Below, one piece after another: positions 9,045 through 17,801 of a stretch of 64,000 nt of DNA. Where the stretch lies: contig JAQXEN010000050.1 of NCBI GenBank assembly GCA_029250825.1, positions 1 through 64,000 of the forward strand. Direction: 5' to 3'. The position numbers and the translations under genes were made by a program. This stretch comes from Porticoccaceae bacterium (GTDB lineage Bacteria; Pseudomonadota; Gammaproteobacteria; Pseudomonadales; Porticoccaceae). The notes beneath the pieces are model-generated. The model ran no database searches. It had not been told where the DNA came from and saw only the letters and a list, made by a program, of their open reading frames with translations. How positions within the stretch are numbered: position 1 is the first letter of the stretch; every line of letters starts with the position of its first letter.

Positions 9045-10058
9045 ATGATAAAAAATATCCGGAACGCAGTTCTACTGGCAGTTGGATTGCTACTTGTAAT
9101 TTTCCATCTAGCTCCAACATATGCAGCAGCTCCAGTGGTAACGACTCAGGCACCTGGTTTTTACCGAATGATGTTGGGTGATTTTGAAATCACCGCGCTA
9201 AATGACGGTGTTATTGCATATGACACGGCAGAGCTGCTGCCAAGTGCCACGCCGAAGCAGATTGAGAAAAGCCTTCACGCTGCGGGTCTTATGGATCCTG
9301 TCGGCATGTCCTACAACGCCTATCTGATCAATACTGGAAAAAAACTGGTATTAATTGACACAGGCACGGGTGGAAAATTGTCGAATTCACCATTTTTTGC
9401 CGGGGCAGGTCGTCTGATGAGCAATCTAGGTGCGGCAGGCTATCAACCCGAGCAGGTTGACGAAATATATATAACCCATAGAGGCCAAGATCATATTGGA
9501 GGATTAACTATTGGGGTAAATCGAGCGTTTCCCAATGCTCTGATTCGTGCCCCAACACAGGAGTTCGATATCTTCCTTGATCCGGGAAAAAGGGAGGCGG
9601 CTCTTGCTAAGTCAAATCATAACGAAAAGTTCAAAGAGTGGATTCAGTTCACCCATGACCTGTTCAAGCCTTACATTAAAGCAAGACAATTCGAGAGTTT
9701 TAGTGGAGATCTAGAACTCACTCCGGGCATTCGGTCACTTGCAACATACGGCCATACTCCTGGTCACACCTCTTATGTAGTGGAGAGTACAGGGCAGACG
9801 TTGTTCATACTAGGAGATCTGGTGCTGATGGCGGCGATGCAATTCGCCGATCCGCTTATTACCAGTGCATTTGATGGAGATCCTCAAGCTGCGAGTATTC
9901 AACGGCAACGTATCTTGCAGCTGGCTGTCAAAAACAACTATTGGCTAGCCGGTTCGCATCTGTCCTTTCCCGGAATTGGCCATGTGCGGCCTGCGGAGGA
10001 AGGCTATCAATGGATCCCTATCAATTACATGGTTCCAAAAAAGGCAGCCGAGAAGTAA
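9045..10058 (+). CDS. Exported metallo-beta-lactamase-fold hydrolase with altered metal motif
   Basis: MBL-fold protein of 337 aa from the ATG at 9045, chosen because GGAGG sits 9 nt upstream and because it gives a clean signal peptide (MIKNIRNAVLLAVGLLLVIF, cleavage likely after TYA-A). The frame is open further upstream to 8976 without support. The fold is shown by LINTGKKLVLIDTGTGG, ITHRGQDHIGG (145-153), the third-motif histidine in GHTPGHTSY and the aspartate in ILGDLVL. The hallmark HxHxDH reads H145-R-G147-Q-D149-H150: the second histidine is glycine, so one zinc ligand is missing. Possibly single-metal or with another activity. No operon partner; substrate unknown. Confidence 0.8.
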   Translation: MIKNIRNAVLLAVGLLLVIFHLAPTYAAAPVVTTQAPGFYRMMLGDFEITALNDGVIAYDTAELLPSATPKQIEKSLHAAGLMDPVGMSYNAYLINTGKKLVLIDTGTGGKLSNSPFFAGAGRLMSNLGAAGYQPEQVDEIYITHRGQDHIGGLTIGVNRAFPNALIRAPTQEFDIFLDPGKREAALAKSNHNEKFKEWIQFTHDLFKPYIKARQFESFSGDLELTPGIRSLATYGHTPGHTSYVVESTGQTLFILGDLVLMAAMQFADPLITSAFDGDPQAASIQRQRILQLAVKNNYWLAGSHLSFPGIGHVRPAEEGYQWIPINYMVPKKAAEK

Positions 10059-10215
10059 ATCTCTAATTAACTCGAGGAGATACTTTGGGGAATAGTCAGG
10101 ACCTGCGAAAGTACCAAGCTATCAGTCAGGTCTCACTTATCGATGGCATTAGGTCATTCCAGGATAAGGTAGCACCTGACCACTGCTAATCAAGCCCGAA
10201 TTCTTAGACTAATAA

Positions 10216-11853
10216 TTAAGCGATAGGCCGCTCTGGTGTACCCTGCATAAATGGCCCATCAACACAGATCCGCCGACCATCAGGGGAAGCACAGGCGCCA
10301 CAAATACCGACACCACATTTGGTCAAATAATCAATCGCACTAAAGATCTGATCATCGCGACAGAACTCGCGCTGCACCTTCGCCGCGGCATGAACCATTG
10401 GTGAAGGACCGCAGTTATAAAACACCAGCTTATCCAACTCCTGCTGATCCATCTCTTCGAGGCGACTGCGCAACAGCTCGGTGACCACACCTTTGTAGCC
10501 CTCGCTGCCATCATCTGTGGCCACGTGAACCTTGGCGATCTTCTTACATTCGTCGAGATAGTAGAGACGCTCAGCGGTGCGAGCACCGGTAAACACCTCA
10601 GCATTGCCAAAGTCACGGGCCAGCTGATATACCGCAGCCAGACCAGTTCCACCGGCAACGGCCATAATCTTGGTATCTTCAGCGGGGGACACGGGAATAC
10701 CGTGAGGGCCGCGCACATAGACCTCAGTACCCACTTCGAGATCCATCAGTGCATGGGTAAAGATACCCACATCGATAACCGCCAGTTGGAAGGGGTCATC
10801 CGCAAGGGCAGAGAAGGGCTTTTCACCCACGCCCGGTACCCACAGAAAAATAAACTCACCGGCTTGAATATTGACCTTGCGGTCAAAGGTCAGCACACAG
10901 ATATCGTCGCAGACGCGTTTGTTTTCAACCAGTACCACTGGCGAGTAATCCATATCTATGTCGTAGCGAATATGCGCTTCAGCCTTATCCGAATCAAAAC
11001 TGAGATCCGACTCAAGCTGATTAAAGTAGCTACCAATCTCATCTGTCGTCATGCCGGTCAGTGCTGAGCCGATACCGACAATTGAGGCGCCAGCATTGAT
11101 AAATTCGCGGCTATCGGCAGCACTACTGGCACCACCACAGCCAATAATCGGCAACTCCGTTACTGCACGTATTTCGCGCACGCATTTAAGCGCGATGGGC
11201 AAAACCCCTTTACCAGACATGCCGCCAGCGCCATTGCTTAGAACCGGGTAGCCATGAGAGGCGGTATAACCGGGTCCAACAGTGTTGATGGCACAGATGC
11301 CATCGGCGCCACCAGCAGCTGCAGCTAGGGCAATCTCGCCAATATTCGGTGTGTTGGGCGTCAACTTGGGGACTACGGGAATATCTACCACAGCCTTTAC
11401 CGCGGCGGTAATTGCGCGAACCATCTCTGGATCCTGACCCATGGCCATGCCATAACCTTTGGCGTGGGGGCAGGAGAGGTTGAGTTCGAGACCATCGGCT
11501 ACCGGTGCCATTATCTTGGCTACCTCGACAAACTCTTCCAAGCTGCCACCAAAAATCGATACCAGCAAAAACCGATCTTCGGGGATCCGCAGTTTTGCCA
11601 TCGCCTCGGCCGCTGCAGGAGCGCCGGGATTAGTCAGGCCAACCGCATTGACAAAGTTGCCAGGGGAATATTGACTGTAAACCGGTTCGCGATTACCGGC
11701 CCGGGGCACTGGGCCAACGCTCTTGGTGGTGATCACGCCAATCTGCGGCATGTGATCGAACATATACTGAATAATGGGCACCGCTGTGGTGACGATTCCG
11801 GATGGCACTGTAAAAGGGCCTGATAGTGTCTTACCGAGAAATTCTGTTTTCAA
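10216..11853 (-). CDS. Fused dihydroorotate dehydrogenase (class 1B PyrD) - electron transfer subunit (PyrK)
   Basis: A 545-aa single-chain fusion. Residues 1-about 290 are a class 1 dihydroorotate dehydrogenase TIM barrel, with the catalytic N125-L-S-C128-P-H motif, FMN-site segments VPKLTPNTPN and IGCGGASSA. Residues about 305-545 are a PyrK-type ferredoxin-reductase module: FAD region, NAD-binding AVAGGTGLAAVYQLA, YNCGPSPMV, and a [2Fe-2S] site with C513, C518, C521 and C530. In Gram-positive bacteria these are separate NAD-dependent subunits of pyrimidine synthesis. The barrel also resembles dihydropyrimidine dehydrogenases (PreA), so pyrimidine degradation is an alternative role. Start is a TTG at 11853 with no strong Shine-Dalgarno. 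Monocistronic, divergent from the Nramp-like gene. Confidence 0.8.
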   Translation of the reverse strand: MKTEFLGKTLSGPFTVPSGIVTTAVPIIQYMFDHMPQIGVITTKSVGPVPRAGNREPVYSQYSPGNFVNAVGLTNPGAPAAAEAMAKLRIPEDRFLLVSIFGGSLEEFVEVAKIMAPVADGLELNLSCPHAKGYGMAMGQDPEMVRAITAAVKAVVDIPVVPKLTPNTPNIGEIALAAAAGGADGICAINTVGPGYTASHGYPVLSNGAGGMSGKGVLPIALKCVREIRAVTELPIIGCGGASSAADSREFINAGASIVGIGSALTGMTTDEIGSYFNQLESDLSFDSDKAEAHIRYDIDMDYSPVVLVENKRVCDDICVLTFDRKVNIQAGEFIFLWVPGVGEKPFSALADDPFQLAVIDVGIFTHALMDLEVGTEVYVRGPHGIPVSPAEDTKIMAVAGGTGLAAVYQLARDFGNAEVFTGARTAERLYYLDECKKIAKVHVATDDGSEGYKGVVTELLRSRLEEMDQQELDKLVFYNCGPSPMVHAAAKVQREFCRDDQIFSAIDYLTKCGVGICGACASPDGRRICVDGPFMQGTPERPIA

Positions 11854-12233
11854 GTGGGCTCGCTCGAAACTGGCTGAATTAGTGTGTGCTTGCAGGCTGC
11901 GATTATACCGATTTTAAACCATTAGTCTGCCCCTCAAGAGTCTCTGGGGCGAAAAAAGACTCCGTGGTTTTTTGTACTGCTAAGGTTGCCGTTAAGATCA
12001 CTGTTGAGGCTGCTGTTACCAGTATCAGTAAGGGCAAGGTTGAGTACAGCACTTGCGTTTCGATGCAGAGATACAGTTGCGTTTACATTCTACTGTTACA
12101 GGGGGGGCAAAATTATTTATCTATACTAAGGTGCTTACTGAATATCGGGCCTGCTACCTAAAGTTGTGGCGTAATCAAAGCGCAGGTTGACCCCATAATG
12201 GAGGTCAGCTGAGAGAGGACAAAGAGGCAAAAT
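11854..12233. other. Intergenic region (380 bp) upstream of the Nramp-like gene
   Basis: No coding sequence supported. It has a G-run at about 12101-12107, a -10-like TATACT near 12123, and a dyad TGACC/GGTCA (12188-12207) just before the ribosome binding site. I could not fold a known metal riboswitch by eye. Confidence 0.45.
12188..12207 (+). promoter_or_regulatory. Dyad directly before the Nramp-like gene
   Basis: TGACC at 12188-12192 and GGTCA at 12203-12207 are inverted repeats around CCATAATGGA, itself partly symmetrical (CC..GG). It ends 17 bp before the GAGG ribosome binding site (12224-12227) and could be an operator or an mRNA hairpin that controls translation. Function is inference. 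Confidence 0.35.
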
Positions 12234-13454
12234 ATGTTGTCGGGATTTAAAAACGCAGGGCCTGCAGTCTTTGTCACCGCGGCTTTTATCGGCCCCGGAA
12301 CTGTGACCGCCTGCACCATAGCCGGCGTTGAGTTTGGTTACGCGCTGATCTGGGGACTTGTTGTGGCCATTATAGCCGCCATTGTCCTTCAGGAAATGGC
12401 CGCCAGACTTGGGGTTGTTGGTCAGCAAGGGCTGGGTCAAACACTGGCCGACAGCTTGGCTGGGAGTCTTTGGAAATGGCCCTTAATACTGCTGGTTATC
12501 GCGGCTCTGTATGTGGGTAATTCAGCTTATCAGGCGGGCAATCTAACCGGCGCGGCGCTGGGGGTTGCTGCGGTCACTGGGAATAACGACAGCATTAGTC
12601 TTTACGCAGGCCTGATAGCACTGATTGCTGGGGCGGTTTTTTTGCGGGGATCCTATCGCCTTATTGAACGGTTTTTAGTGGCTGTTGTGCTGTTTATGAG
12701 TTTTGCGTTTATCACCACATTTATCGTTGTAAAGCCGGATATATCGAGCCTTTTTAAAGGTGCTGTGGTGCCCTTGATACCGGAGCGAGGTCTGTCCACT
12801 TTAATCACCTTGATTGGCACTACGGTGGTTCCCTACAACCTATTTTTGCACTCATCTGCGGCCCGCACCCGCTGGCACAGAGTAGACAACCTCAAGGCTG
12901 CGCGCGCAGACACGATTATGTCGATCAGTATTGGCGGCCTTGTGTCCATTCTGATTCTTTCAACTGCTGCGGCAAGTTTCTTTGGGAGCGGGACGTCTAT
13001 CGAGAATGCCAGTGATATGGCCTATCAGTTGGAGCCGGTATTTGGCGGCCGTGCCAAGTATCTGCTGGCTGCAGGTCTATTTGCCGCGGGGCTCAGCTCT
13101 GCTATTACCGCGCCTATGGCAACTGCCTATGCTGTCTCTGAAATACTGGGGCTTAAATCCGACACCAAGAGCACGGCCTTTAGAGTTATTGCCCTGAGCG
13201 TTCTCGCAGTGGGTTCTCTATCTGTGTTGTTAGACCTGCGCCCTCTGGAAATTATTCTCTTTGCTCAGTTAGCAAATGGTCTGTTACTGCCGATAATCGC
13301 TCTATTTTTAGTCCTGGTGATGAACCGAAAAAGCCTGCTCGGGGAGCAGGCCAATGGATGGTTCGCCAATATTATTGGACTCACTGTTGTTGTGCTAACA
13401 GCCTCTCTTGGCCTGCGTATGGTAACCCAAGCAGCGGGATCCTTTGGTCAATAG
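12234..13454 (+). CDS. Nramp-family (MntH-related) transporter lacking the canonical metal-binding motifs
   Basis: Inner-membrane protein of 406 aa with about 11 hydrophobic segments and the LeuT-like Nramp layout. The TM1 motif, DPGN in manganese/iron Nramps, is replaced by the local sequence FIGPGTVTACT, and the TM6 MPH motif by VPY in GTTVVPYNLFLHSS. The NLFLHSS after TM6 and the QEMAARLG segment after TM2 confirm family membership. The Asp, Asn and Met metal ligands are absent, so the transported ion or solute probably differs from Mn2+/Fe2+. Ribosome binding site GAGG is 6 nt from the ATG. Stands alone, convergent with a serine hydrolase gene 46 bp away. Confidence 0.85.
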   Translation: MLSGFKNAGPAVFVTAAFIGPGTVTACTIAGVEFGYALIWGLVVAIIAAIVLQEMAARLGVVGQQGLGQTLADSLAGSLWKWPLILLVIAALYVGNSAYQAGNLTGAALGVAAVTGNNDSISLYAGLIALIAGAVFLRGSYRLIERFLVAVVLFMSFAFITTFIVVKPDISSLFKGAVVPLIPERGLSTLITLIGTTVVPYNLFLHSSAARTRWHRVDNLKAARADTIMSISIGGLVSILILSTAAASFFGSGTSIENASDMAYQLEPVFGGRAKYLLAAGLFAAGLSSAITAPMATAYAVSEILGLKSDTKSTAFRVIALSVLAVGSLSVLLDLRPLEIILFAQLANGLLLPIIALFLVLVMNRKSLLGEQANGWFANIIGLTVVVLTASLGLRMVTQAAGSFGQ

Positions 13455-13500
13455 AAATCTAACTGTGGCTCTGGATCCACTGTCTAGCGCTATTTAACGG

Positions 13501-14691
13501 CTATTCACCGGCTATGCTGCGGAAAAATGCCAGATGGCTGGCATCACTACTGGGTAAATAGCTAATATCGTTGTAGAAGGGGTTGGCTGATAGCTTGACG
13601 ATCACGGTATTGCTAGCAGGGTTGACATAGATGTACTGACCATAGACACCCATAGCCATATATTCACCCTGATCTGAGAGCGGCAGCCACCACTGATAGC
13701 CGTAGCCAAAAGCATCTTTAGCAGGCTGCAGATGAGGGGCGTCAGCAACGATTGATGCGGCGACCCAATCAGCAGGCACCACCTGATCACCATTGGGCAG
13801 GGCGCCCTGATGCAGATAGAGCGAACCGAGCTTGGCAAAATCCCGCAGGGTTAGATTGAGCCCACCCAGAGCCATCTCTTTGCCATCGCCATCGGTAATC
13901 CAATAGCCATCGTATTCCATGCCCAGGGGTTCGTAGAGCTTCTCCTGCATATACTCAGTTACGGTTTTTCCGGTGGCGCGACTCAACACCATACTCAAGA
14001 CATGAGTGTCGATACTGACATAGTGATTCACCGTGCCAGGCTCACGCTCTCGGCTAAGGCTGGCAGCAAATTCATCCTGTGGGCTACCCAGTGCAAAGCC
14101 ACGGCCCCAGCGATTGATATCACTGTTAAAGTCGCCATAGTCCTCATTAAAGGCAATGCCAGAGGACATCTGCAGTACATCTTTAATCGACACGCCTTCA
14201 TAGCCGGAGCCTTTTAGCTCTGTGGCATAGTCATCCACCGGTTGTTCAATACTGGCGATGCTGCCGCTATCCACGGCAATGCCGATCATGGCGGAGATAA
14301 ATGATTTGGCCACCGACCAGGAGATGGTGCGGGTGGATTCACTGTTGCCCAGAGAGTAGTCTTCATAGACGATTTGATCACTTTTAATAACCAGCAGCCC
14401 GGTGGTCCAAGAGTCGGCTAGAAACTGCTCAGTATTGAGACTTTGGTCATCCACTAAGAACCCCTGAGGCAGTTCAAGCAGACTACCCCTTGCGTAGGGC
14501 CGTGACGAGTCTGGCGCGGTCATATTGCTGGCGGCCCCAAGCTGTTCGGCGGAGCGGAAGTTTTCCACAATGCGGTCGGCATCGAACAGATGCACTACGC
14601 GATAGAGGCTCTGCAGTGATGGAAAGGCCCAGAGACCGCCAATCAGTAATGCTGCGGCGCCGATTAAAACACTGTTGCGTGAAATGGTCAT
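13501..14691 (-). CDS. Membrane-anchored serine hydrolase (class C beta-lactamase/EstB family)
   Basis: 396-aa penicillin-binding-like hydrolase. An N-terminal uncleaved segment (about 8-25, VLIGAAALLIGGLWAF) probably anchors it so that the domain faces the periplasm. The active-site SxxK motif is S126-V-A-K129 in SWSVAKSFISAMIG. The second motif is YVS rather than YxN, as in many esterase-type members. Later segments GLNLTLRDFAKLGSLYL and YGYQWWLPL are typical of the COG1680 family. Members include esterases, D-aminopeptidases and resistance-neutral homologues; true beta-lactamase activity is not implied. ATG has a GGGGGA upstream. Single gene. Confidence 0.85.
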   Translation of the reverse strand: MTISRNSVLIGAAALLIGGLWAFPSLQSLYRVVHLFDADRIVENFRSAEQLGAASNMTAPDSSRPYARGSLLELPQGFLVDDQSLNTEQFLADSWTTGLLVIKSDQIVYEDYSLGNSESTRTISWSVAKSFISAMIGIAVDSGSIASIEQPVDDYATELKGSGYEGVSIKDVLQMSSGIAFNEDYGDFNSDINRWGRGFALGSPQDEFAASLSREREPGTVNHYVSIDTHVLSMVLSRATGKTVTEYMQEKLYEPLGMEYDGYWITDGDGKEMALGGLNLTLRDFAKLGSLYLHQGALPNGDQVVPADWVAASIVADAPHLQPAKDAFGYGYQWWLPLSDQGEYMAMGVYGQYIYVNPASNTVIVKLSANPFYNDISYLPSSDASHLAFFRSIAGE

Positions 14692-14902
14692 AGATCCCCC
14701 AGGGGCGGTTTTAGCTGCTTCTGCAGTCTTATTATTGTTGTCCTGCTGGCGCTATCCTAGGCCAGATTAACGCCGGAACGCAATAAAAGGGTTGGGCTAT
14801 TTTTGCTACTTTGACGGCCTTACTGAGCCTGCCCCGCTTACCCAGCTTGGCCATTTTAATAATCTTGGTCATCTTCAAAATACGGCGGTTTTAAACAGGC
14901 AT

Positions 14903-14930
14903 AAAAAAAGAGCGACCCTAGGGCCGCTCT
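14903..14930 (-). terminator. Intrinsic terminator of aceA
   Basis: On the minus strand AGAGCG, one mismatch, CC-CTAG-GG, then CGCTCT, followed by seven T. It lies 24 bp after the aceA stop codon and matches the transcription direction. Confidence 0.85.
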
Positions 14931-14953
14931 TCTCGATCACGCATTAACCGCTA

Positions 14954-16537
14954 TTAAAATTGGTTCATGGTGTTGTCTTTACCGGATGCTTTTAGAGCAG
15001 CGTCGCCGGCAAAGTATTCTTTGTGGTCGTCGCCCATATCCGAGCCAGCCATATTTTGGTGCTTCACACAGGCGATACCCTGACGGATCTCTTTGCGCTG
15101 AACACCTGCAACATAACCCAGCATGCCTTGCGCACCGAAGTACTCTTTGGCCAGATTATCAGTGGACAGGGCCGCAGTGTGGTAGGTAGGCAGAGTAATA
15201 AGGTGATGGAAGATACCGGCTTCGCGGGCAGAATCGGCCTGAAAAGTACGGATCTTATCATCTGCAGCAGCGGCCAAATCGGTCTCGTCATAGCTGACAT
15301 TCATCAGATCCGCGCGATCGTAAGCAGAGACATCGCTGCCGGCCTCGCTCCATGCATCAAAGATCTGCTGACGGAAGTTGAGAGTCCAGTTAAAGGATGG
15401 GCTGTTGTTATAAACCAGCTTGGCGTTGGGAACCACTTTGCGAATCTCATCCATCATCGCACCGATCTGACCAACGTGTGGCTTCTCAGTTTCGATCCAA
15501 ATCATATCGGCGCCGTTCTGCAGGCTAGTGATGCTGTCGAGGATACAGCGGGCTTCACCAGTGCCAGCCTTAAACTGGAACAGGTTGCTTGGCAGACGCT
15601 TGGGACGCACCAGCTTGCCATCGCGATTAAGTACTACATCGCCATTCTTCATCTCGGCAGGGGTAATCTCTTCAACATCGAGGAACGAGTTGTACTGATC
15701 CCCGAGATCTCCTGGCTCGCGGGTTACCGCGATCTGCTTGGTAAGGCCAGCACCCAAGGAATCAGTGCGGGCAACAATCACACCATCATCGACACCCAGC
15801 TCAAGGAATGCGTAGCGGACCGCATTGATCTTCGCGAGGAAATCTTCGTGGGGAACTGTAACCTTGCCATCCTGGTGACCACATTGCTTCTCATCAGAGA
15901 CCTGATTTTCAATCTGGATACAACAGGCACCTGCTTCAATCATCTGTTTGGCCATCAAGTAAGTGGCTTCAGCATTACCAAAACCGGCATCGATATCCGC
16001 AACAATGGGCACTACATGGGTTTCGTGATTATCAATTTGATCCTGAATGGCCTGTTTTTCATCGGCGCTCTGTGCCTCGTCCAATTGACGGAAGAGACCA
16101 CCCAATTCCCGGGCATCTGCCTGACGCAAAAAGGTGTAAAGCTCTGCGATCAGTGATGCTACAGAAGTTTTCTCGTGCATTGATTGATCTGGCAGGGGGC
16201 CGAACTCTGAACGCAGAGCTGCAACCATCCAACCTGAAAGGTACAGGTATTTACGCTTAGTAGTGCCGAAGTGCTTCTTGATCGCAATCAGCTTCTGCTG
16301 ACCGATAAAGCCGTGCCAGCAGCCCAGGGACTGAGTGTACTGAGATGAGTCGGCATCGTAGGCCGCCATATCTTCACGCATAATTGATGCGGTGTACTTG
16401 GCAATGTCGGTGCCAGTTTGAAAACGGTTTTGAGCGCGCATACGTGCTGCAGAGTCAGCGCTGATCGCGCCCCAGTTCCCACCGTGTTGCTCTTTTAGTT
16501 TGGCAACTGCTGCAAGATCATTAGAAAAATTGGACAT
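14954..16537 (-). CDS. aceA: Isocitrate lyase
   Basis: Glyoxylate-shunt enzyme that splits isocitrate into glyoxylate and succinate in the cytoplasm. The signature KQCGHQDGK carries the catalytic Cys219. The Mg-binding region VPIVADIDAGFGNAEATY precedes it. At 527 aa it is the long form found in Pseudomonas-type bacteria rather than the 434-aa E. coli type; the extra insert lies in the middle of the chain. Preceded by AAGGG before the ATG, ended by an intrinsic terminator. It faces away from a LysR regulator, the usual arrangement for a regulated target, and glcB follows on the other side of that regulator. It competes with Icd, encoded 12 kb away. Confidence 0.97.
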   Translation of the reverse strand: MSNFSNDLAAVAKLKEQHGGNWGAISADSAARMRAQNRFQTGTDIAKYTASIMREDMAAYDADSSQYTQSLGCWHGFIGQQKLIAIKKHFGTTKRKYLYLSGWMVAALRSEFGPLPDQSMHEKTSVASLIAELYTFLRQADARELGGLFRQLDEAQSADEKQAIQDQIDNHETHVVPIVADIDAGFGNAEATYLMAKQMIEAGACCIQIENQVSDEKQCGHQDGKVTVPHEDFLAKINAVRYAFLELGVDDGVIVARTDSLGAGLTKQIAVTREPGDLGDQYNSFLDVEEITPAEMKNGDVVLNRDGKLVRPKRLPSNLFQFKAGTGEARCILDSITSLQNGADMIWIETEKPHVGQIGAMMDEIRKVVPNAKLVYNNSPSFNWTLNFRQQIFDAWSEAGSDVSAYDRADLMNVSYDETDLAAAADDKIRTFQADSAREAGIFHHLITLPTYHTAALSTDNLAKEYFGAQGMLGYVAGVQRKEIRQGIACVKHQNMAGSDMGDDHKEYFAGDAALKASGKDNTMNQF

Positions 16538-16567
16538 AGTAAAAACCCTTTTATGAATTCCGTTCGT

Positions 16568-16595
16568 TTGACAGTGCAGTGAGTTTAGGTATGAT
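16568..16595 (+). promoter_or_regulatory. Sigma-70 promoter of the LysR gene
   Basis: TTGACA (16568-16573), a perfect -35, is separated by 16 bp from TATGAT (16590-16595). The predicted start of transcription is near 16602, some 40 nt before the LysR ATG at 16642. It lies within the 104-bp region shared with aceA, so a LysR protein bound here could influence both genes. Confidence 0.65.
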
Positions 16596-16641
16596 GCCCT
16601 TATTAATCTAATTGATAGTTTCTATTGCGAGCATTTTTAAA

Positions 16642-17583
16642 ATGAATATAGCGAGAGTCGATTTAAACCTACTGGTCTACCTAGATGTGCTACTTCGAGA
16701 GTGCAATGTCACCCGCGCGGCAGAGGAGCTGGGCATTAGTCAGCCGGCCATGTCCAACAGTCTTCGGCGCCTGCGGGACCTTTTTGATGATCCACTTTTA
16801 GTGCGTACCAGCGACGGTATGACGCCTACAGATCGCGCCCTCGAGCTACAGCCTTTAGTGCGCAATGTTCTGGCGGCGGCTGAGATCGCGGTATTGCCGA
16901 AAACCCTATTTGATGCTGCAGCCTCCGATCGTATCTTCCGCATTATGGCCAGTGATTACACCGAAGTGACTCTTTTACCGCAGCTTTTAACCCGTCTGCG
17001 CCGGGAGGCGCCCGGGATTCGTTTGGATATTATGACGCCCAGTGATGTGAGTTTTCACGATGTGGAGCGGGGCAAGGTTGATCTGGTGATCAATCGCTTT
17101 GATACCTTGCCACAGTCCTTTCATCAGGTGCATCTCTGGGATGACAGCTTCTCCTGCGTTATGAGTGCCTCTAACCCGGTGATAAAGAATTGGACTCTCG
17201 ATAGCTATCTGTCCCACAAACATGTGTGGGTGAGCAAGACCGGTATGGGTGTGGGCGTAGGTATGAGTTCTGATGATGTGCAGCGGCTGGGATGGGTTGA
17301 TGAAGCCTTGGGCAAGCTCGATGCAAAGCGTGAGATAACCGTGTTTACCCGGCATTATCAAGCGGCACTGCTGCTCGGTGAGCAGGATGACTTGATTGTT
17401 ACCATTCCCTCTATTGCCGCCCGCACTATGGCGAATAATCCTCGGGTCGTGATTCTTGACCCACCTTTTGAAATACCGCGAATGCGCCTAAAAATGGTTT
17501 GGAGCCCTCTATTGCAGAGAGATCCGGGGCACAAGTGGTTGCGCCAGATGATTAAAGATGTCTCCTCCGAGATCGCTAGATAG
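16642..17583 (+). CDS. LysR-family transcriptional regulator (probable glyoxylate-shunt regulator)
   Basis: About 313 aa from ATG 16642; an in-frame TTG at 16612 lies too close to the predicted transcription start. The N-terminal winged helix-turn-helix is clear: MNIARVDLNLLVYLDVLLRE followed by VTRAAEELGISQPAMSNSLRRLRDLFDDPLLVR. The rest is a periplasmic-binding-protein-like effector domain starting around residue 95 (FRIMASDYTEVTLLPQLL). The gene is divergent from aceA and upstream of glcB, so control of the glyoxylate shunt is a reasonable inference; the effector is unknown. Confidence 0.88.
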   Translation: MNIARVDLNLLVYLDVLLRECNVTRAAEELGISQPAMSNSLRRLRDLFDDPLLVRTSDGMTPTDRALELQPLVRNVLAAAEIAVLPKTLFDAAASDRIFRIMASDYTEVTLLPQLLTRLRREAPGIRLDIMTPSDVSFHDVERGKVDLVINRFDTLPQSFHQVHLWDDSFSCVMSASNPVIKNWTLDSYLSHKHVWVSKTGMGVGVGMSSDDVQRLGWVDEALGKLDAKREITVFTRHYQAALLLGEQDDLIVTIPSIAARTMANNPRVVILDPPFEIPRMRLKMVWSPLLQRDPGHKWLRQMIKDVSSEIAR

Positions 17584-17619
17584 GTCAATTTAGCGTGGGT
17601 GTATGGTCCTGTTGGAGTA

Positions 17620-17648
17620 CCTCGGCTTATTTTAGCGGGGTCTTTTTT
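17620..17648 (+). terminator. Probable intrinsic terminator of the LysR gene
   Basis: CCTC-G-GCT, loop, AGC-GGGG, then TCTTTTTT, about 37 bp after the LysR stop codon. The stem has a bulge and a G-T pair, so strength is moderate. Confidence 0.5.
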
Positions 17649-17688
17649 GAAGCTGCTTTTTAGAGCTGCTTTGTAGAGACGCTTTGTA
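17649..17688 (+). repeat. Three imperfect 13-14-bp tandem repeats upstream of glcB
   Basis: GAAGCTGCTTTTTA, GAGCTGCTTTGTA and GAGACGCTTTGTA follow one another with no spacer. They lie between the LysR terminator and glcB. They may be simple slippage products or regulator half-sites. Confidence 0.5.
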
Positions 17689-17801
17689 GATCCTCCCGCC
17701 AAATAGCTTTGCTGAATAGCAAAGATAGAATCCATAGATTGGGATTATTTAAGGGTTCAGATTAGACTCTTGAAAAACCAGAATTAGGAGTAGAGAGAAC
17801 C

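Noticed and set aside
8816-9181. 121-codon frame over the repeats after fadB
   Set aside because: Its first third is made of the 7-bp tandem and dispersed repeats and the rest overlaps the MBL-fold gene in another frame.
10525-11067. 180-codon frame opposite the PyrD-PyrK gene
   Set aside because: Antisense shadow of a clearly conserved coding sequence.
11854-12233. Manganese (yybP-ykoY) riboswitch before the Nramp-like gene
   Set aside because: The characteristic conserved loops could not be recognised; only a short dyad is supported.
15023-16156. 377-codon open frame on the plus strand opposite aceA
   Set aside because: It lies wholly antisense to isocitrate lyase, has no ribosome binding site and no recognisable motif; it is a by-product of aceA codon use.
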